64,000 bases of DNA from JACVRW01 sp963765135 (GCA_963765135.1 CAVXUX010000001.1:62001-126000), one strand, 5' to 3'; positions 1-8,299 are shown, counted from the stretch's first letter. The notes: generated by a model not told the origin, from the sequence alone. Numbers and translations are program-made.

Positions 1-377
1 CCGACCAGCTCCGGCCAGCCGTTTACACGGGCGCCGGCGGCCACGCGTGCCGCCAGGTCGGCCCCCTCGCCGATCCCGCCGACCAGGACGGCGTCGGGGT
101 CGGCGTCGAGCTGGGTCGCGTGGTCGGCGGCCCATTCGAGGGCGGTCGTCGCCGTGTCGAAGGCGTCCGTGCGCACCGAGAGCACCACGAGGCAGTGGTC
201 GGCGGACAGCTCGCGGCAGCGCACGTCCACCGCCTCGGCGCGCGTGTCGTCCCCCGAGAGGAAGACCAGGACCGGCGCCGGCTTGGGGCAGTCCGGGGTG
301 GGCCAGTTGACCCTCACCCGGACGATCCCGTTCCGCTCCCTCAGCGATAGGTCAGCGTCGCGCTGCATGACCGCCAT
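1..377 (-). CDS. Partial alpha/beta-hydrolase-like protein (runs off left edge)
   Basis: Read leftward from an ATG at 377 (a second in-frame ATG lies at 368), the frame stays open for about 125 residues to the window edge. A central strand (PVLVFLSGDD) is followed near residue 100 by VLVGGIGEGADLAARV. This aligns with the nucleophile elbow of hormone-sensitive-lipase-type hydrolases (GDSAGGxLA), but glycine replaces the catalytic serine. The protein may therefore be a non-catalytic hydrolase fold, or the family assignment may be loose. It is divergent from the LysR/esterase fusion at 476, which belongs to the same fold class. Only the N-terminal half is visible. Confidence 0.55.
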   Translation of the reverse strand, partial: MAVMQRDADLSLRERNGIVRVRVNWPTPDCPKPAPVLVFLSGDDTRAEAVDVRCRELSADHCLVVLSVRTDAFDTATTALEWAADHATQLDADPDAVLVGGIGEGADLAARVAAGARVNGWPELV

Positions 378-443
378 GGTGCTTGCGCCCGCCCAGAAAG
401 GGAAAGGCCGATCCAGCATGGCGGTCATGCGCGATCGGCATGG

Positions 444-475
444 CCCCGGAACAGGCCGGGGTCGATAATGGCTCC
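444..475 (+). promoter_or_regulatory. Leaderless promoter with overlapping inverted repeat (LysR/esterase gene)
   Basis: GATAAT at 464-469 resembles a -10 box and ends six bases before the ATG at 476, so the transcript should start at the start codon. Just upstream CCCCGG (444-449) and CCGGGG (456-461) form an inverted repeat with a six-base spacer, between where -35 and -10 would sit. This is a plausible autoregulatory operator for the HTH domain of the downstream protein. Operator function is inference. Confidence 0.5.
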
Positions 476-1654
476 ATGGCCGACGACGACAACGTCCTCG
501 CCTTCCCCCAGGCGCCGGAGGCGATCGAGCTGCGGCACCTGCGCGCGTTCGTCGCCGTGGCGGAGGAGCTCAACTTCGGCCGCGCGGCCGAACGCCTCTA
601 CATCACCCAGCCGGCGCTGAGCCGGCAGATCCGCTCGCTGGAGCAGATGCTCGGCTGCGAGCTGCTGCGCCGCTCGACCCACCGCGTGGAGCTGACGCTT
701 GCCGGCGAGGCGCTGCTCGACCGCGTCCGACCCGTCCTGCGCGAGGTCGACGCGACCGTCTCGACGGTGCAATCGCTGGGCGGCGAGCTGGTCGCGCGCG
801 TCGCCAAGCTGTGGGAGCCGTTGGTCCAGGCTTACGCCGCCGACGCCGACGTGCAGGAGCAGCGCATGGCGTACGAGAAGCTGCTCGCGAACTTCTCGGT
901 CCCCCCGGAGACGACCGTCCGACCGGTGACCGCGAACGGCGTTTCCTCCCTGGTGGTCGCGCAGGCGCCGGACGATCCGCCGACGCTGCTCCACCTCCAC
1001 GGCGGCGGCTACGTCCTCGGCTCGGCATTCGGATACACCCCGCTCGCCGGCGCCCTGGCGCTGGCGGCGGAGGCCGGCGTGCTCGTCCCCGACTACCGGC
1101 TGGCCCCGGAGCATCCCTTCCCGGCGGCCATCGAGGACGCCGTGTCCGCCTACCGCTGGATGCTCGACCGTGGCGCCGACGCTGGCGACCTGACGATCTC
1201 GGGCGACTCAGCCGGGGGCGGCCTGGTCGTCTCGGTCCTGCTCACGCTCAAGCGGGAGGGCCTGCCGCAGCCCGGCGGCGCGGTGCTGATGTGCCCCTGG
1301 GTCGACCTCGCGGTCGAGCTGAGCGACAACGAGGCGATGCGCCAGTCCGCCGCCGCGTACCTCGGCGGGCACCCCGCGGACGATCCGATCGCCAGCCCGT
1401 TGGGCGCTGACCTGACCGGCCTGCCCCCGCTGCTGATCCAGGCCGGCACCGGGGACGACCGCCTCGCCGACGCGAACGCGCTCACCGACCAGGCCCGCGA
1501 GCACGGCGTGGACGCGCGGCTCGAGCTCTACCCGGTCGACGCCCACGTCTTCCACATGTTCTGGTCGTTCCTGCCGGAGGCGAAGGAGGCCCTCCAGGCG
1601 GCCGGTCGGTTCGTCCGCGACAGCGAGCTCCGAGAGGACCGGCAGGCCGGGTGA
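476..1654 (+). CDS. LysR-type HTH fused to HSL-family alpha/beta-hydrolase (esterase)
   Basis: The protein is 392 aa from the ATG at 476, supported by GATAAT six bases upstream and no ribosome binding site. Residues 17-75 are a LysR winged helix-turn-helix (FGRAAERLYITQPALSRQI, then RRSTHRVELTLAGEALL). Where LysR proteins normally carry a periplasmic-binding-like effector domain, residues 110-385 instead form a hormone-sensitive-lipase esterase: HGGG oxyanion motif 175-178, GDSAGG with Ser245, an acid near Asp332 and His357 in DAHVFHMF. Both halves look intact and share one frame. An esterase acting as sensor, or a hydrolase tethered to DNA, are both possible. It overlaps the next gene by GTGA. 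Confidence 0.85.
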   Translation: MADDDNVLAFPQAPEAIELRHLRAFVAVAEELNFGRAAERLYITQPALSRQIRSLEQMLGCELLRRSTHRVELTLAGEALLDRVRPVLREVDATVSTVQSLGGELVARVAKLWEPLVQAYAADADVQEQRMAYEKLLANFSVPPETTVRPVTANGVSSLVVAQAPDDPPTLLHLHGGGYVLGSAFGYTPLAGALALAAEAGVLVPDYRLAPEHPFPAAIEDAVSAYRWMLDRGADAGDLTISGDSAGGGLVVSVLLTLKREGLPQPGGAVLMCPWVDLAVELSDNEAMRQSAAAYLGGHPADDPIASPLGADLTGLPPLLIQAGTGDDRLADANALTDQAREHGVDARLELYPVDAHVFHMFWSFLPEAKEALQAAGRFVRDSELREDRQAG

Positions 1655-2676
1655 CGATCCCCACCAGCCTGGTCGGGTCGTACGCGCAGCCCGGCTGGCT
1701 GCTCGACCGCGACCGGTTGCGCGACCGCTTCCCGCCGCGGGTGCGGGCCACCGAGCTGTGGCGGGTCGACCCGGCGTACCTCGAGGAGGCCCAGGACGAC
1801 GCGACCAGGCTCGCGATCGCCGACCAGGAGCGCGCCGGCCTGGACATCGTCACCGACGGCGAGATGCGACGGGAGAGCTACTCGAACCGCTTCGCGACCG
1901 CGCTCGAGGGCGTGGACATCGACAACCCGGGCTCGGCGCTCGACCGCAGCGGCCATCCCAACCCGGTGCCTCGCGTCGTCGGGCCGGTGGCTCGGCGCCA
2001 CCCAGTGCAGGTCCGCGATCTCCAGTTCCTGCGCTCGCACACGAGCCGCAAGGCGAAGATGACGGTCCCCGGCCCGTTCACGATGTCCCAGCAGGCACAG
2101 GACGACCACTACGGCGCGCCGGACAAGCTCGGCATGGCCTACGCGGAGGCCGTGCGCGGCGAGATCCTCGATCTGTTCGAGGCCGGCGCCGACGTCGTCC
2201 AGGTCGACGAGCCCTACATGCAGGCCCGACCCGAGGCCGCGCGCGACTACGGGCTGGACGCCCTGCGCCACGCCACCGACGGCCTCCCCGGGACCGCGGC
2301 CGTCCACATCTGCTTCGGGTACGCCGCGATCATCCACGAGCGGCCCAGCGGCTACTCGTTCCTGCCCGAGCTGGCCGCCACCGAGTGCGACCAGGTGAGC
2401 ATCGAGACCGCGCAGTCCGGCCTCGACCTCGCCGTCCTGGACGAGCTCGCCGACAAGACGATCATCCTCGGCGTGCTCGACCTCTCCACCGACGAGGTCG
2501 AGACCCCCGAGACCGTCGCGGAGCGCATCCGCCGCGCCTTCCCGCACGCCGGCCCCGAGCGGCTGATCGCCGCGCCCGACTGCGGCATGAAGTACCTGTC
2601 GCGCGAGGCCGCCTACGGGAAGCTCGAGGCGCTCGTGGAGGGCGCGCGGCTGGCGGCGCTCAGCGCCGAAGCTTGA
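1651..2676 (+). CDS. MetE-like cobalamin-independent methyltransferase (C-terminal catalytic domain only)
   Basis: The 341-aa protein begins at a GTG overlapping the upstream stop (GTGA), so translation is probably coupled to the LysR/esterase. It corresponds to the C-terminal TIM barrel of cobalamin-independent methionine synthase (UROD/MetE-like) and lacks the N-terminal half. The zinc ligands appear conserved: His219-x-Cys221 (VHICFGYA), Glu252 (SIETAQSG) and Cys311 (PDCGMKYL). Stand-alone proteins of this kind are usually annotated as homocysteine methyltransferases, but many have other thiol or substrate partners. Pairing with an esterase-sensor suggests a ligand-induced catabolic role, which is inference. 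Confidence 0.8.
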   Translation: MTIPTSLVGSYAQPGWLLDRDRLRDRFPPRVRATELWRVDPAYLEEAQDDATRLAIADQERAGLDIVTDGEMRRESYSNRFATALEGVDIDNPGSALDRSGHPNPVPRVVGPVARRHPVQVRDLQFLRSHTSRKAKMTVPGPFTMSQQAQDDHYGAPDKLGMAYAEAVRGEILDLFEAGADVVQVDEPYMQARPEAARDYGLDALRHATDGLPGTAAVHICFGYAAIIHERPSGYSFLPELAATECDQVSIETAQSGLDLAVLDELADKTIILGVLDLSTDEVETPETVAERIRRAFPHAGPERLIAAPDCGMKYLSREAAYGKLEALVEGARLAALSAEA

Positions 2677-4120
2677 CCACGCGGGTCTTGCGCGAGCTGA
2701 CCGAGTCGGCAGTGACCACGATCGTGACGCGCGCGGCGACGGGCTGACCGGCGCTCAGCTCGCGCGCCGCCGCGCGGCGAACATCGCGCGGGAGCGACAG
2801 CGCGAGCGTGCGCGTCCCCCCGCCTGGCAGCACGCGCGAGACCGGCTTGAGCTTCAGCTTGCCGAGCAGCCGCCCGGTCGCCCGCACCCGACAGGTCGGC
2901 TTGCAGCGCGCGCGGACCTCGATCGCCCCGTCGAGTGCCTGCGTCCCCGCGCCTCCAAGCGTGACGCGCGGGGCGAGCGCGCGCAGGTGGGCCCTGAACG
3001 CGGTGCCGTTCGGCGCGCGGGCGGCACCCTTGACGTCGGCGAGCATGGCGAAGGTCGAGCAGTGCGTGTCGGGCAGAACCCACCACGCCCACATCAGGTA
3101 CCCGATCCCGTACAGGTCCGCCCAGTTCATGAACGTGGTGACGTGCGAGGTCGAGCAGTCGTTCTCCCCGAACTCGCCGGACACGACCGGCACCTGGGCC
3201 GCCACCGGGGCGACCATCGCCTCCCAGCAGGCGACGGTGTTGCAGGGCTGGTGGCTGTAGGTGTGGACGCCCGCGATCAGCTGGTCGTCGGGCGGGCGGT
3301 TGGCCAGCCAGTCGCCGATGTCGTTGCCGAAGTCGCGCCCGCTCAGGATGATCGGCTGCCTGGCGCCGGTCGAGCGGATCGCGTCGACCATCTGCTGCAT
3401 GCCGATCGTGGTGAACGTCTTGCCGTCGAGCGGCTTGAGGATGTGGCGGCGCGGCGCCTCGCAACCGCCGTTGCGCCAGCAGCCCCAGGTCAGGTCGAAG
3501 ACGAGCCCGATGTCGCCGTAGCGCGAGTAGGGCTCATTGAAGACGTCGAAGATCACGGAGCGATCCGACTTGAAGGCGCGGGCCACGGAGCGCCAGAAGT
3601 CATCCGAGCGGACGTCGGCCATCGCGCGCTGGCCGTTGGCGACGATGCCGTTCGGGCCCGACCAGTGGAGGTCGAGGACCACGGCGAGACCCGCCCGGTG
3701 CAGCACCGCGACCCACTTGCGCAGCGCCTTGCGATAGCCGGAGGCACTGCCGAACTTGGGCAGCTGGTCGTCGCCCAGCCAGCAGTCCTGGTTGAGCGGA
3801 ATGCGAACGGTGTTGATGTGCCAGCTGACGATCAGCGCGGCGCCGGCGGCATCCGGGCCGACCGTGCGCCGGTTGGCCAGGTTGGAGTAGCCGTAGCCGT
3901 CCTTGCAGGCGTACTCGAAGCTCGGCCAGTTCACTCCGCGCGGCACGAAGACCTGACCGCTGCGGGAGTCGACGATCTGATTTCCCACCACCTTCAGCCG
4001 CGGGCCGGCGGCGCCGGAGGCCGCCGGCAGGGCGAGGCAGGCGAGCGCCACCAGCACACCCGCAGCGATCCCACACCCACTCTTGCGCGCTCGACTCAGA
4101 CCGGCAAGGCTCTCACACAT
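2660..4120 (-). CDS. Secreted glycoside hydrolase family 5 (cellulase-like)
   Basis: The protein is 486 aa. A basic n-region (RARKSG) and hydrophobic core (VLVALACLALP) make a signal peptide ending near residue 39. The GH5 barrel follows: RGVNW near 61, HINTVRIPLN near 101, DLHW near 150, acid/base Glu196 in FDVFNEPYS and nucleophile Glu316 in VVSGEFGEND. Residues 375-486 form an Ig-like beta domain with basic residues, probably for wall or substrate attachment. The specific substrate (beta-glucan, mannan or other) cannot be read. Its 3' end overlaps the MetE-like gene tail-to-tail by 17 bases, and its start codon overlaps that of the VOC gene. Confidence 0.88.
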   Translation of the reverse strand: MCESLAGLSRARKSGCGIAAGVLVALACLALPAASGAAGPRLKVVGNQIVDSRSGQVFVPRGVNWPSFEYACKDGYGYSNLANRRTVGPDAAGAALIVSWHINTVRIPLNQDCWLGDDQLPKFGSASGYRKALRKWVAVLHRAGLAVVLDLHWSGPNGIVANGQRAMADVRSDDFWRSVARAFKSDRSVIFDVFNEPYSRYGDIGLVFDLTWGCWRNGGCEAPRRHILKPLDGKTFTTIGMQQMVDAIRSTGARQPIILSGRDFGNDIGDWLANRPPDDQLIAGVHTYSHQPCNTVACWEAMVAPVAAQVPVVSGEFGENDCSTSHVTTFMNWADLYGIGYLMWAWWVLPDTHCSTFAMLADVKGAARAPNGTAFRAHLRALAPRVTLGGAGTQALDGAIEVRARCKPTCRVRATGRLLGKLKLKPVSRVLPGGGTRTLALSLPRDVRRAAARELSAGQPVAARVTIVVTADSVSSRKTRVVKLRR

Positions 4121-4133
4121 GGCACCGAGACTT
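4106..4133. promoter_or_regulatory. Interpenetrating divergent leaderless promoters (GH5 and VOC genes)
   Basis: The start codons of the two divergent genes overlap in CATG at 4118-4121, so there is no intergenic DNA. AAGGCT (4106-4111) lies seven bases before the plus-strand ATG, and AAGTCT (complement of 4128-4133) lies seven bases before the minus-strand ATG. Each promoter would therefore sit inside the coding sequence of the other gene. Neither start has a Shine-Dalgarno. Confidence 0.45.
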
Positions 4134-4496
4134 GATCACGTTGGGCTGGACGTGAGCGACTACGCCGCCAGCAAGGGGTTCTACGACAAGGCGCTCGCGC
4201 CCCTGGGAGTGAAGCTCATGATGGAGCCGATCGAACAGGTCGGCGGGTACGGCGACGACTTCCCCTTCTTCTGGATCGCACAGCGCGGCCGTGGATCCGA
4301 CAGCGGCGTGCACGTGGCGTTCAGGGTCGAGAATCGCGAGACCGTCGACGCCTTCCACGAGGCCGCGCTGGCGGCGGGCGGGAAGGACAACGGCGAGCCG
4401 GGCGTGCGCGAGATCTACCACCCGCACTACTACGGAGCCTTCGTGCTCGACCCGGACGGGAACAACGTCGAGGCCGTCTGCCACACCCCGGCCTGA
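4119..4496 (+). CDS. VOC (glyoxalase/bleomycin-resistance) family protein
   Basis: The protein is 125 aa and starts MAPRLDHVGLDVSD. It has the beta-alpha-beta-beta-beta pattern of vicinal-oxygen-chelate proteins, with His5 in the first strand and the typical ending FVLDPDGNNVEAVCH. It is most like small glyoxalase-fold proteins of unassigned substrate. An upstream in-frame ATG at 4083 would add 12 arginine-rich residues, but AAGGCT seven bases before 4119 supports the shorter form. It ends four bases before the convergent MmcQ-like gene. Confidence 0.85.
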   Translation: MAPRLDHVGLDVSDYAASKGFYDKALAPLGVKLMMEPIEQVGGYGDDFPFFWIAQRGRGSDSGVHVAFRVENRETVDAFHEAALAAGGKDNGEPGVREIYHPHYYGAFVLDPDGNNVEAVCHTPA

Positions 4497-4500
4497 GGCT

Positions 4501-4887
4501 TCACATCTCCCTGAGGTACGCCTCCGCCAGCCGCTTCGGCGCCCGCGCCAGCCACGCCTCCACGATCACCTCGCGCAGGTCCTCCAGCCCGATCCGCTCC
4601 AGGCGCACGAGCACCGCCGGGTACCCGTCGAAGTGGGGGGTGGTGAAGAAGACGGACGGGTCGTCGGCGAGCAGCGCCTCCTTCGCGACGAGGTGCTCCA
4701 CCCGCGCGCCGAGGATCGGCCCGTCGGGTGCCGCCTCTCCGAGCGCCTCGAGGTCGGCGCGCCGCAGGGGGCGTTCCCACACGAACCCCTTGTCCTTGAC
4801 GCGCCACTGCCGCAGGTCGCGCGAGACCTCCTCGCTGGTCTCCGGGAGCTCCAGGGCGATCCGGCGGACGTCGTCCCAGGTGGACAC
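4501..4887 (-). CDS. MmcQ/YjbR family DNA-binding-like protein
   Basis: The protein is 128 aa from a GTG at 4887 (STWDDVRRIALELPETSEE...). It has the MmcQ/YjbR fold signatures: the ALELPETSE opening, a central FVWERPL strand, DPSVFFTTPHFDGYPAVLV, and the LRPVIVEAW-like segment near the end. The family is structurally related to CyaY-like DNA-binding folds, but its role is not established. A longer frame to 5001 exists, but its first 38 residues look non-coding. TAGCCT (complement of 4895-4900) lies seven bases before the GTG, matching the leaderless pattern of the window. Confidence 0.85.
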   Translation of the reverse strand: MSTWDDVRRIALELPETSEEVSRDLRQWRVKDKGFVWERPLRRADLEALGEAAPDGPILGARVEHLVAKEALLADDPSVFFTTPHFDGYPAVLVRLERIGLEDLREVIVEAWLARAPKRLAEAYLREM

Positions 4888-5053
4888 TCGAGTCAGGCTA
4901 CGGGAACCGAGTCGCCGCGCCAACCGCGTTCCGTCGTGCCGAGTGAGTGCGCCGGAATGCGTCATATGCGCGCGTTCTGACACACACACTCCGCAGCGCA
5001 ACGTGCTGGTGCCCTAGTAGCGCGGACGTTCACAAATGGGGCATGATGCGCCC

Positions 5054-5437
5054 GTGGACGAGCGTTTGGACGCCGTGCACGAGCTGTGGTCCACCTACCG
5101 GGAGCAGGGAGCGGAGCAGGCGATTCCGCTGCTCGACCCCGAGGTGGAGTTCGTCGCCCACGACGGCCGCGTCTACCGCGGCCACGATGGCGTGCGCCGC
5201 TTCTTCGCCGAGTTCGAGGAGCGCGGCGAGCGCTTCATGGCGTCGCCCTACACGTTCGAGCCGCAGGACCCGGACCTGCTCGTGATCGGCCACCGGCGCA
5301 TCCAGTCGGACGACGGCCTGCGCGGCGACTACCTGTTCTTCGTGCACAGCTTCCGCGAGGGCCGGGTCAGCCGCATCTCGGCGCACACGTCGAGAGAGGA
5401 CGCGCTGGCCGACATCAAGGCGCGCGCGAGCGAATAG
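5054..5437 (+). CDS. SnoaL/NTF2-like domain protein
   Basis: The protein is about 127 aa. The N-terminal helix (ERLDAVHELWSTYREQG) is followed by the cone-fold strands PEVEFVAHDGRVYRGHDGV, RFFAEFEE and DYLFFVHSFREGRVSRI, typical of SnoaL-like polyketide-cyclase or ketosteroid-isomerase-fold proteins of unknown substrate. I prefer the GTG at 5054 because CATGAT (5042-5047) sits six bases upstream. An ATG at 5036 would add six residues. It lies 18 bases before the aminotransferase and may belong with the catabolic genes that follow. Confidence 0.78.
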   Translation: MDERLDAVHELWSTYREQGAEQAIPLLDPEVEFVAHDGRVYRGHDGVRRFFAEFEERGERFMASPYTFEPQDPDLLVIGHRRIQSDDGLRGDYLFFVHSFREGRVSRISAHTSREDALADIKARASE

Positions 5438-5455
5438 CGGCTATCTTGGCTGGCC

Positions 5456-6562
5456 GTGGCCGAGCTCACCAACATCTCCCTCTCGCGCGGCGCTCCCTCG
5501 CTCGACATCATCGCCGTCGACGAGCTCCGCGCCGCCGCCCAGGGCGCCTTCGAACGCGACCCGGGCGGCGCCTTCGCCTACGGCACCTCGGCGGGCTATC
5601 CGCGCCTGCTCGAGTGGCTGTCCAAGCAGCACGGGGTCGACCCCAAGCGGCTGCTCGCCACCAACGGCTCGATGCAGGCCGACGCCTTCCTGTTCCAGGA
5701 GCTCGTCGAGCCGGGCGATGTGGTCGTGGTCGAGGCGCCGACGTATGACCGCACGCTGCTGTCGCTGACCAAGCTCGGCGCCGAGATCCTCGCGATCCCG
5801 CTGGAGGCGGACGGCATCGACGTCGGAGCGCTCGAAGCCGCCCTCGAGGAGGGAGCGCGGCCGACGCTCGCGCACATCATCCCCAACTTCCAGAACCCGG
5901 CCGGCTGCACGCTGTCGCTCGACAAGCGCCACCGCCTGCTCGCGCTCGCGCGCGAGTACGGGTTCACGATCTTCGAGGACGACCCCTACGTGAGGCTGCG
6001 CTTCGAGGGCGAGCAGCTGCCCACGATGCTCGAGCTCGACGAGGACGACTCGGTCGTGTACGCGTCGTCGTTCTCGAAGACGGTCTGCCCGGGCATCCGG
6101 GTGGGCTACCTGCTCGGTCCCGAGGAGCTGATCGCGGCGATCCGCAAGCGCGCCACCGAGACGTACATCTCGCCGAACATGGTCGCGCAGGCGATCGTGG
6201 CGGAGTTCTGCGACTCGGGCTCGATCGACAAGTCGATCGCCACGGTGAAGGCGGCGCTGCGCGAACGCCGCGACGCCACCTGCGCCGCGCTCGACCGGCA
6301 CCTCCCCGACGCCCGCTACGTCACCCCCGAGGGCGGCTACTTCCTCTGGGTCGACCTGCCCGAAGGCACCGACGTGGCCGAGCTGGCCAAGCGCTCGGCC
6401 GAACGCGGCGTGGTGTTCGAGAAGGGCACCGGGTTCATGATCGAGGGGGGCGAGAACTCGCTGCGCCTCGCCTACTCGGCGGTCCCGCCGGACCAGATCG
6501 AGGAGGCCATCGGGCGGATCGCCGAGGCCTACCGGGAGCTTGCCGCCCCCGCGCGTGCGTGA
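5456..6562 (+). CDS. PLP-dependent aminotransferase (class I/II, 2-aminoadipate/LysN type)
   Basis: The protein is 368 aa. It has the fold-type I aminotransferase order without the GntR domain of MocR proteins: YGTSAGYPRLLEWL, NGSMQADAFLFQEL, EAPTYDRTLL, HIIPNFQNPAGCT, FEDDPYVRLRFEG, and the Schiff-base lysine Lys208 in SSFSKTVCPGIRVGY. Relatives include LysN and ARO8-like aromatic or aminoadipate aminotransferases. The GTG start is preceded at eight bases by TATCTT (5442-5447). It heads a tightly packed run, and a role in transaminating an amino acid released by the downstream hydantoinase/carbamoylase is a reasonable inference. Confidence 0.88.
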   Translation: MAELTNISLSRGAPSLDIIAVDELRAAAQGAFERDPGGAFAYGTSAGYPRLLEWLSKQHGVDPKRLLATNGSMQADAFLFQELVEPGDVVVVEAPTYDRTLLSLTKLGAEILAIPLEADGIDVGALEAALEEGARPTLAHIIPNFQNPAGCTLSLDKRHRLLALAREYGFTIFEDDPYVRLRFEGEQLPTMLELDEDDSVVYASSFSKTVCPGIRVGYLLGPEELIAAIRKRATETYISPNMVAQAIVAEFCDSGSIDKSIATVKAALRERRDATCAALDRHLPDARYVTPEGGYFLWVDLPEGTDVAELAKRSAERGVVFEKGTGFMIEGGENSLRLAYSAVPPDQIEEAIGRIAEAYRELAAPARA

Positions 6563-7287
6563 TCGAGCTCGAGCGCCCGCGTGACGCGGGTGCCCTGCTG
6601 CGCGAGTCGCTCGTCGTCTACATCCGCCACTTCTGGACCTTCCTCGCGCTCGGCGCGCTGGTGGTGGTGCCGTCGGAGCTGATCGTCAGCGGGGTGGGGC
6701 TCGAGCAGCTCACCTCCGGCTACGACGACACGCCCACGTTCGCGGAGGCGGCGATCCCCGCGGTGGTCTCGTACCTCGTCGTGGCGCCGCTGATCACCGC
6801 GATCTGCGTGTACGCGCTGCAGTCGGTCGCGGCCGGCGGCTCGCCGCGGGCGCGCGAGGCGCTCGTGCGCGGCTTCGAGTCGTTCAGCCCGATCTTCTTC
6901 GCCGTGCTGCTGGCCGCGCTCGGGATCCTGCTGGGAGCGGTGCTGATCCTGCCCGGCATCTACCTGTTCGTGCGCTGGTACTTCGTGCCGCAGGCGGTGG
7001 TGCTGGAGGGAGCGCACGGCCCGAGCGCGCTGCGGGCGAGCGGGCGGCTCGTGGAGGGAGCGTGGTGGCGCACGCTGGGGCTGATCTTCCTGGTCAACCT
7101 GGTGGCCGTCCTGTTCGTGTTCGTGCTCAACGCCCCGTTCGCCGCCGCGGCCGACAGCGCCGACCGGGCGCTGTGGGCACTGATCGGCGAGATCGTCGGC
7201 AGCTCGCTCGTCCAGCCCTTCGGAGCGCTCTACTCCACGCTGCTCTACTTCGACCTGAAGGCCCGCAAGCGAGCCACGCTGGGGTAG
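6559..7287 (+). CDS. Multi-pass membrane protein, unknown function
   Basis: The protein is 242 aa and its GTG overlaps the aminotransferase stop (GTGA). Hydrophobic segments near residues 25-47, 65-90, 110-135 and 165-190 give four or five membrane helices, with the helix-breaking ILPGIYLFVRWYFVPQAVV between. This resembles the glycerophosphoryl-diester-phosphodiesterase membrane-domain/DUF975-type proteins found in actinobacteria. No catalytic motif is seen. Its place in the operon could mean it helps substrate entry or export, but the sequence gives no direct evidence for that. Confidence 0.7.
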   Translation: MIELERPRDAGALLRESLVVYIRHFWTFLALGALVVVPSELIVSGVGLEQLTSGYDDTPTFAEAAIPAVVSYLVVAPLITAICVYALQSVAAGGSPRAREALVRGFESFSPIFFAVLLAALGILLGAVLILPGIYLFVRWYFVPQAVVLEGAHGPSALRASGRLVEGAWWRTLGLIFLVNLVAVLFVFVLNAPFAAAADSADRALWALIGEIVGSSLVQPFGALYSTLLYFDLKARKRATLG

Positions 7288-7297
7288 CTTGTCGCCG

Positions 7298-8299
7298 ATG
7301 CCCCTCAGCTTCGGCGTCACCGTCCTGCCGGACCCGCCGTACCAGCGGCTGATCGAGCTGCTGGTCCTCGCCGAGCGGCATGGCTTCGAGTACGGCTGGA
7401 CCTACGACTCGCACGTGCTCTGGCAGGACTCGATTCCGACGCTGGCGCTCGCGGCCGCCGCGACCGAGCGGATCAAGCTCGGGCACATGGTCACCAACCC
7501 GGGCACGCGCGAGCCGACCGTCGTGGCCAGCGCCTACGCCACGCTCCAGGACATCTCCGACGGCCGCATGGTGATGGGCATCGGGCGCGGCGACTCGGCG
7601 CGCCGCTACATCGGCCAGCAGCCGGTGCGGATCGGCCCGTTCGAGGAGGCCCTGCGCATGATCAAGCCGTTCATGAACGGCGAGCAGGTCACCTGGAACG
7701 ACACCGAGATCGAGCTGGCCTGGGTGCGCCCCGAGCTGCCGCCGATCGAGATGCACGTGGCCGGCTACGGCCCGAAGGTGCTCGCCATCGCCGGGCGCGT
7801 GGGCGACGGCGTGATCATCCAGCTCGCCGACCCGGACATCATCCAGTGGACCATGTCGACGGCTCGCAAGGCCGCCGAGGAGGCCGGCCGTGACCCCGAC
7901 GCGCTGAAGTGCATCGTCTGCGCGCCCAGCCACATCTCCGACGACATCGCGGCGGCGCGCGAGCAGGTGCGCTGGTTCCCGGCGATGGTCTCCAACCACG
8001 TCCGTGACCTGATCCGCCGCTACGGCGCCGACGGCTCGGTCGTGCCGCGGGCGCTGACCGACTACGTCCCCCAGGAGACGCACTACGACTACGACGAGCA
8101 CTCGCGCGTGGGCGCCAAGCACGGCGCGTTCGTGAGCGACGAGATCTGCGACCGCTTCTGCGTGCTCGGCACGCCCGAGCAGGCGCGCGAGAAGCTCGCT
8201 GAGCTGGAGTCGATCGGCGTCGACCAGTTCAACATCTACCTGATGACCGAGGGCCAGGAGCGCACTCTCGAGATCTACGGCAAGGAGATCATCCCGTGA
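7298..8299 (+). CDS. LLM-class F420-dependent oxidoreductase (TIGR03842/CPS_4043-like)
   Basis: The protein is 333 aa in the luciferase-like TIM-barrel family. PLSFGVTVLPDPPYQRLIEL opens it, then GFEYGWTYDSH, RIKLGHMVTNPGTREPTV, GRMVMGIGRGDSARRYIG and PIEMHVAGYGPKVLAIAGRV. The pattern matches the F420-dependent Mer-like branch named for CPS_4043, whose substrate is unknown as far as I recall. The ATG at 7298 is chosen over a TTG at 7289 because TAGCTT (7285-7290) lies seven bases upstream, also suggesting a second transcript start inside the cluster. The next gene overlaps by GTGA, so its reaction probably belongs to cyclic-amide catabolism. Confidence 0.85.
   Translation: MPLSFGVTVLPDPPYQRLIELLVLAERHGFEYGWTYDSHVLWQDSIPTLALAAAATERIKLGHMVTNPGTREPTVVASAYATLQDISDGRMVMGIGRGDSARRYIGQQPVRIGPFEEALRMIKPFMNGEQVTWNDTEIELAWVRPELPPIEMHVAGYGPKVLAIAGRVGDGVIIQLADPDIIQWTMSTARKAAEEAGRDPDALKCIVCAPSHISDDIAAAREQVRWFPAMVSNHVRDLIRRYGADGSVVPRALTDYVPQETHYDYDEHSRVGAKHGAFVSDEICDRFCVLGTPEQAREKLAELESIGVDQFNIYLMTEGQERTLEIYGKEIIP

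Noticed and set aside
5036..5053. ATG 5036 as start of the SnoaL-like gene
   Set aside because: CATGAT six bases before GTG 5054 overlaps it and would place the transcript start after 5036.
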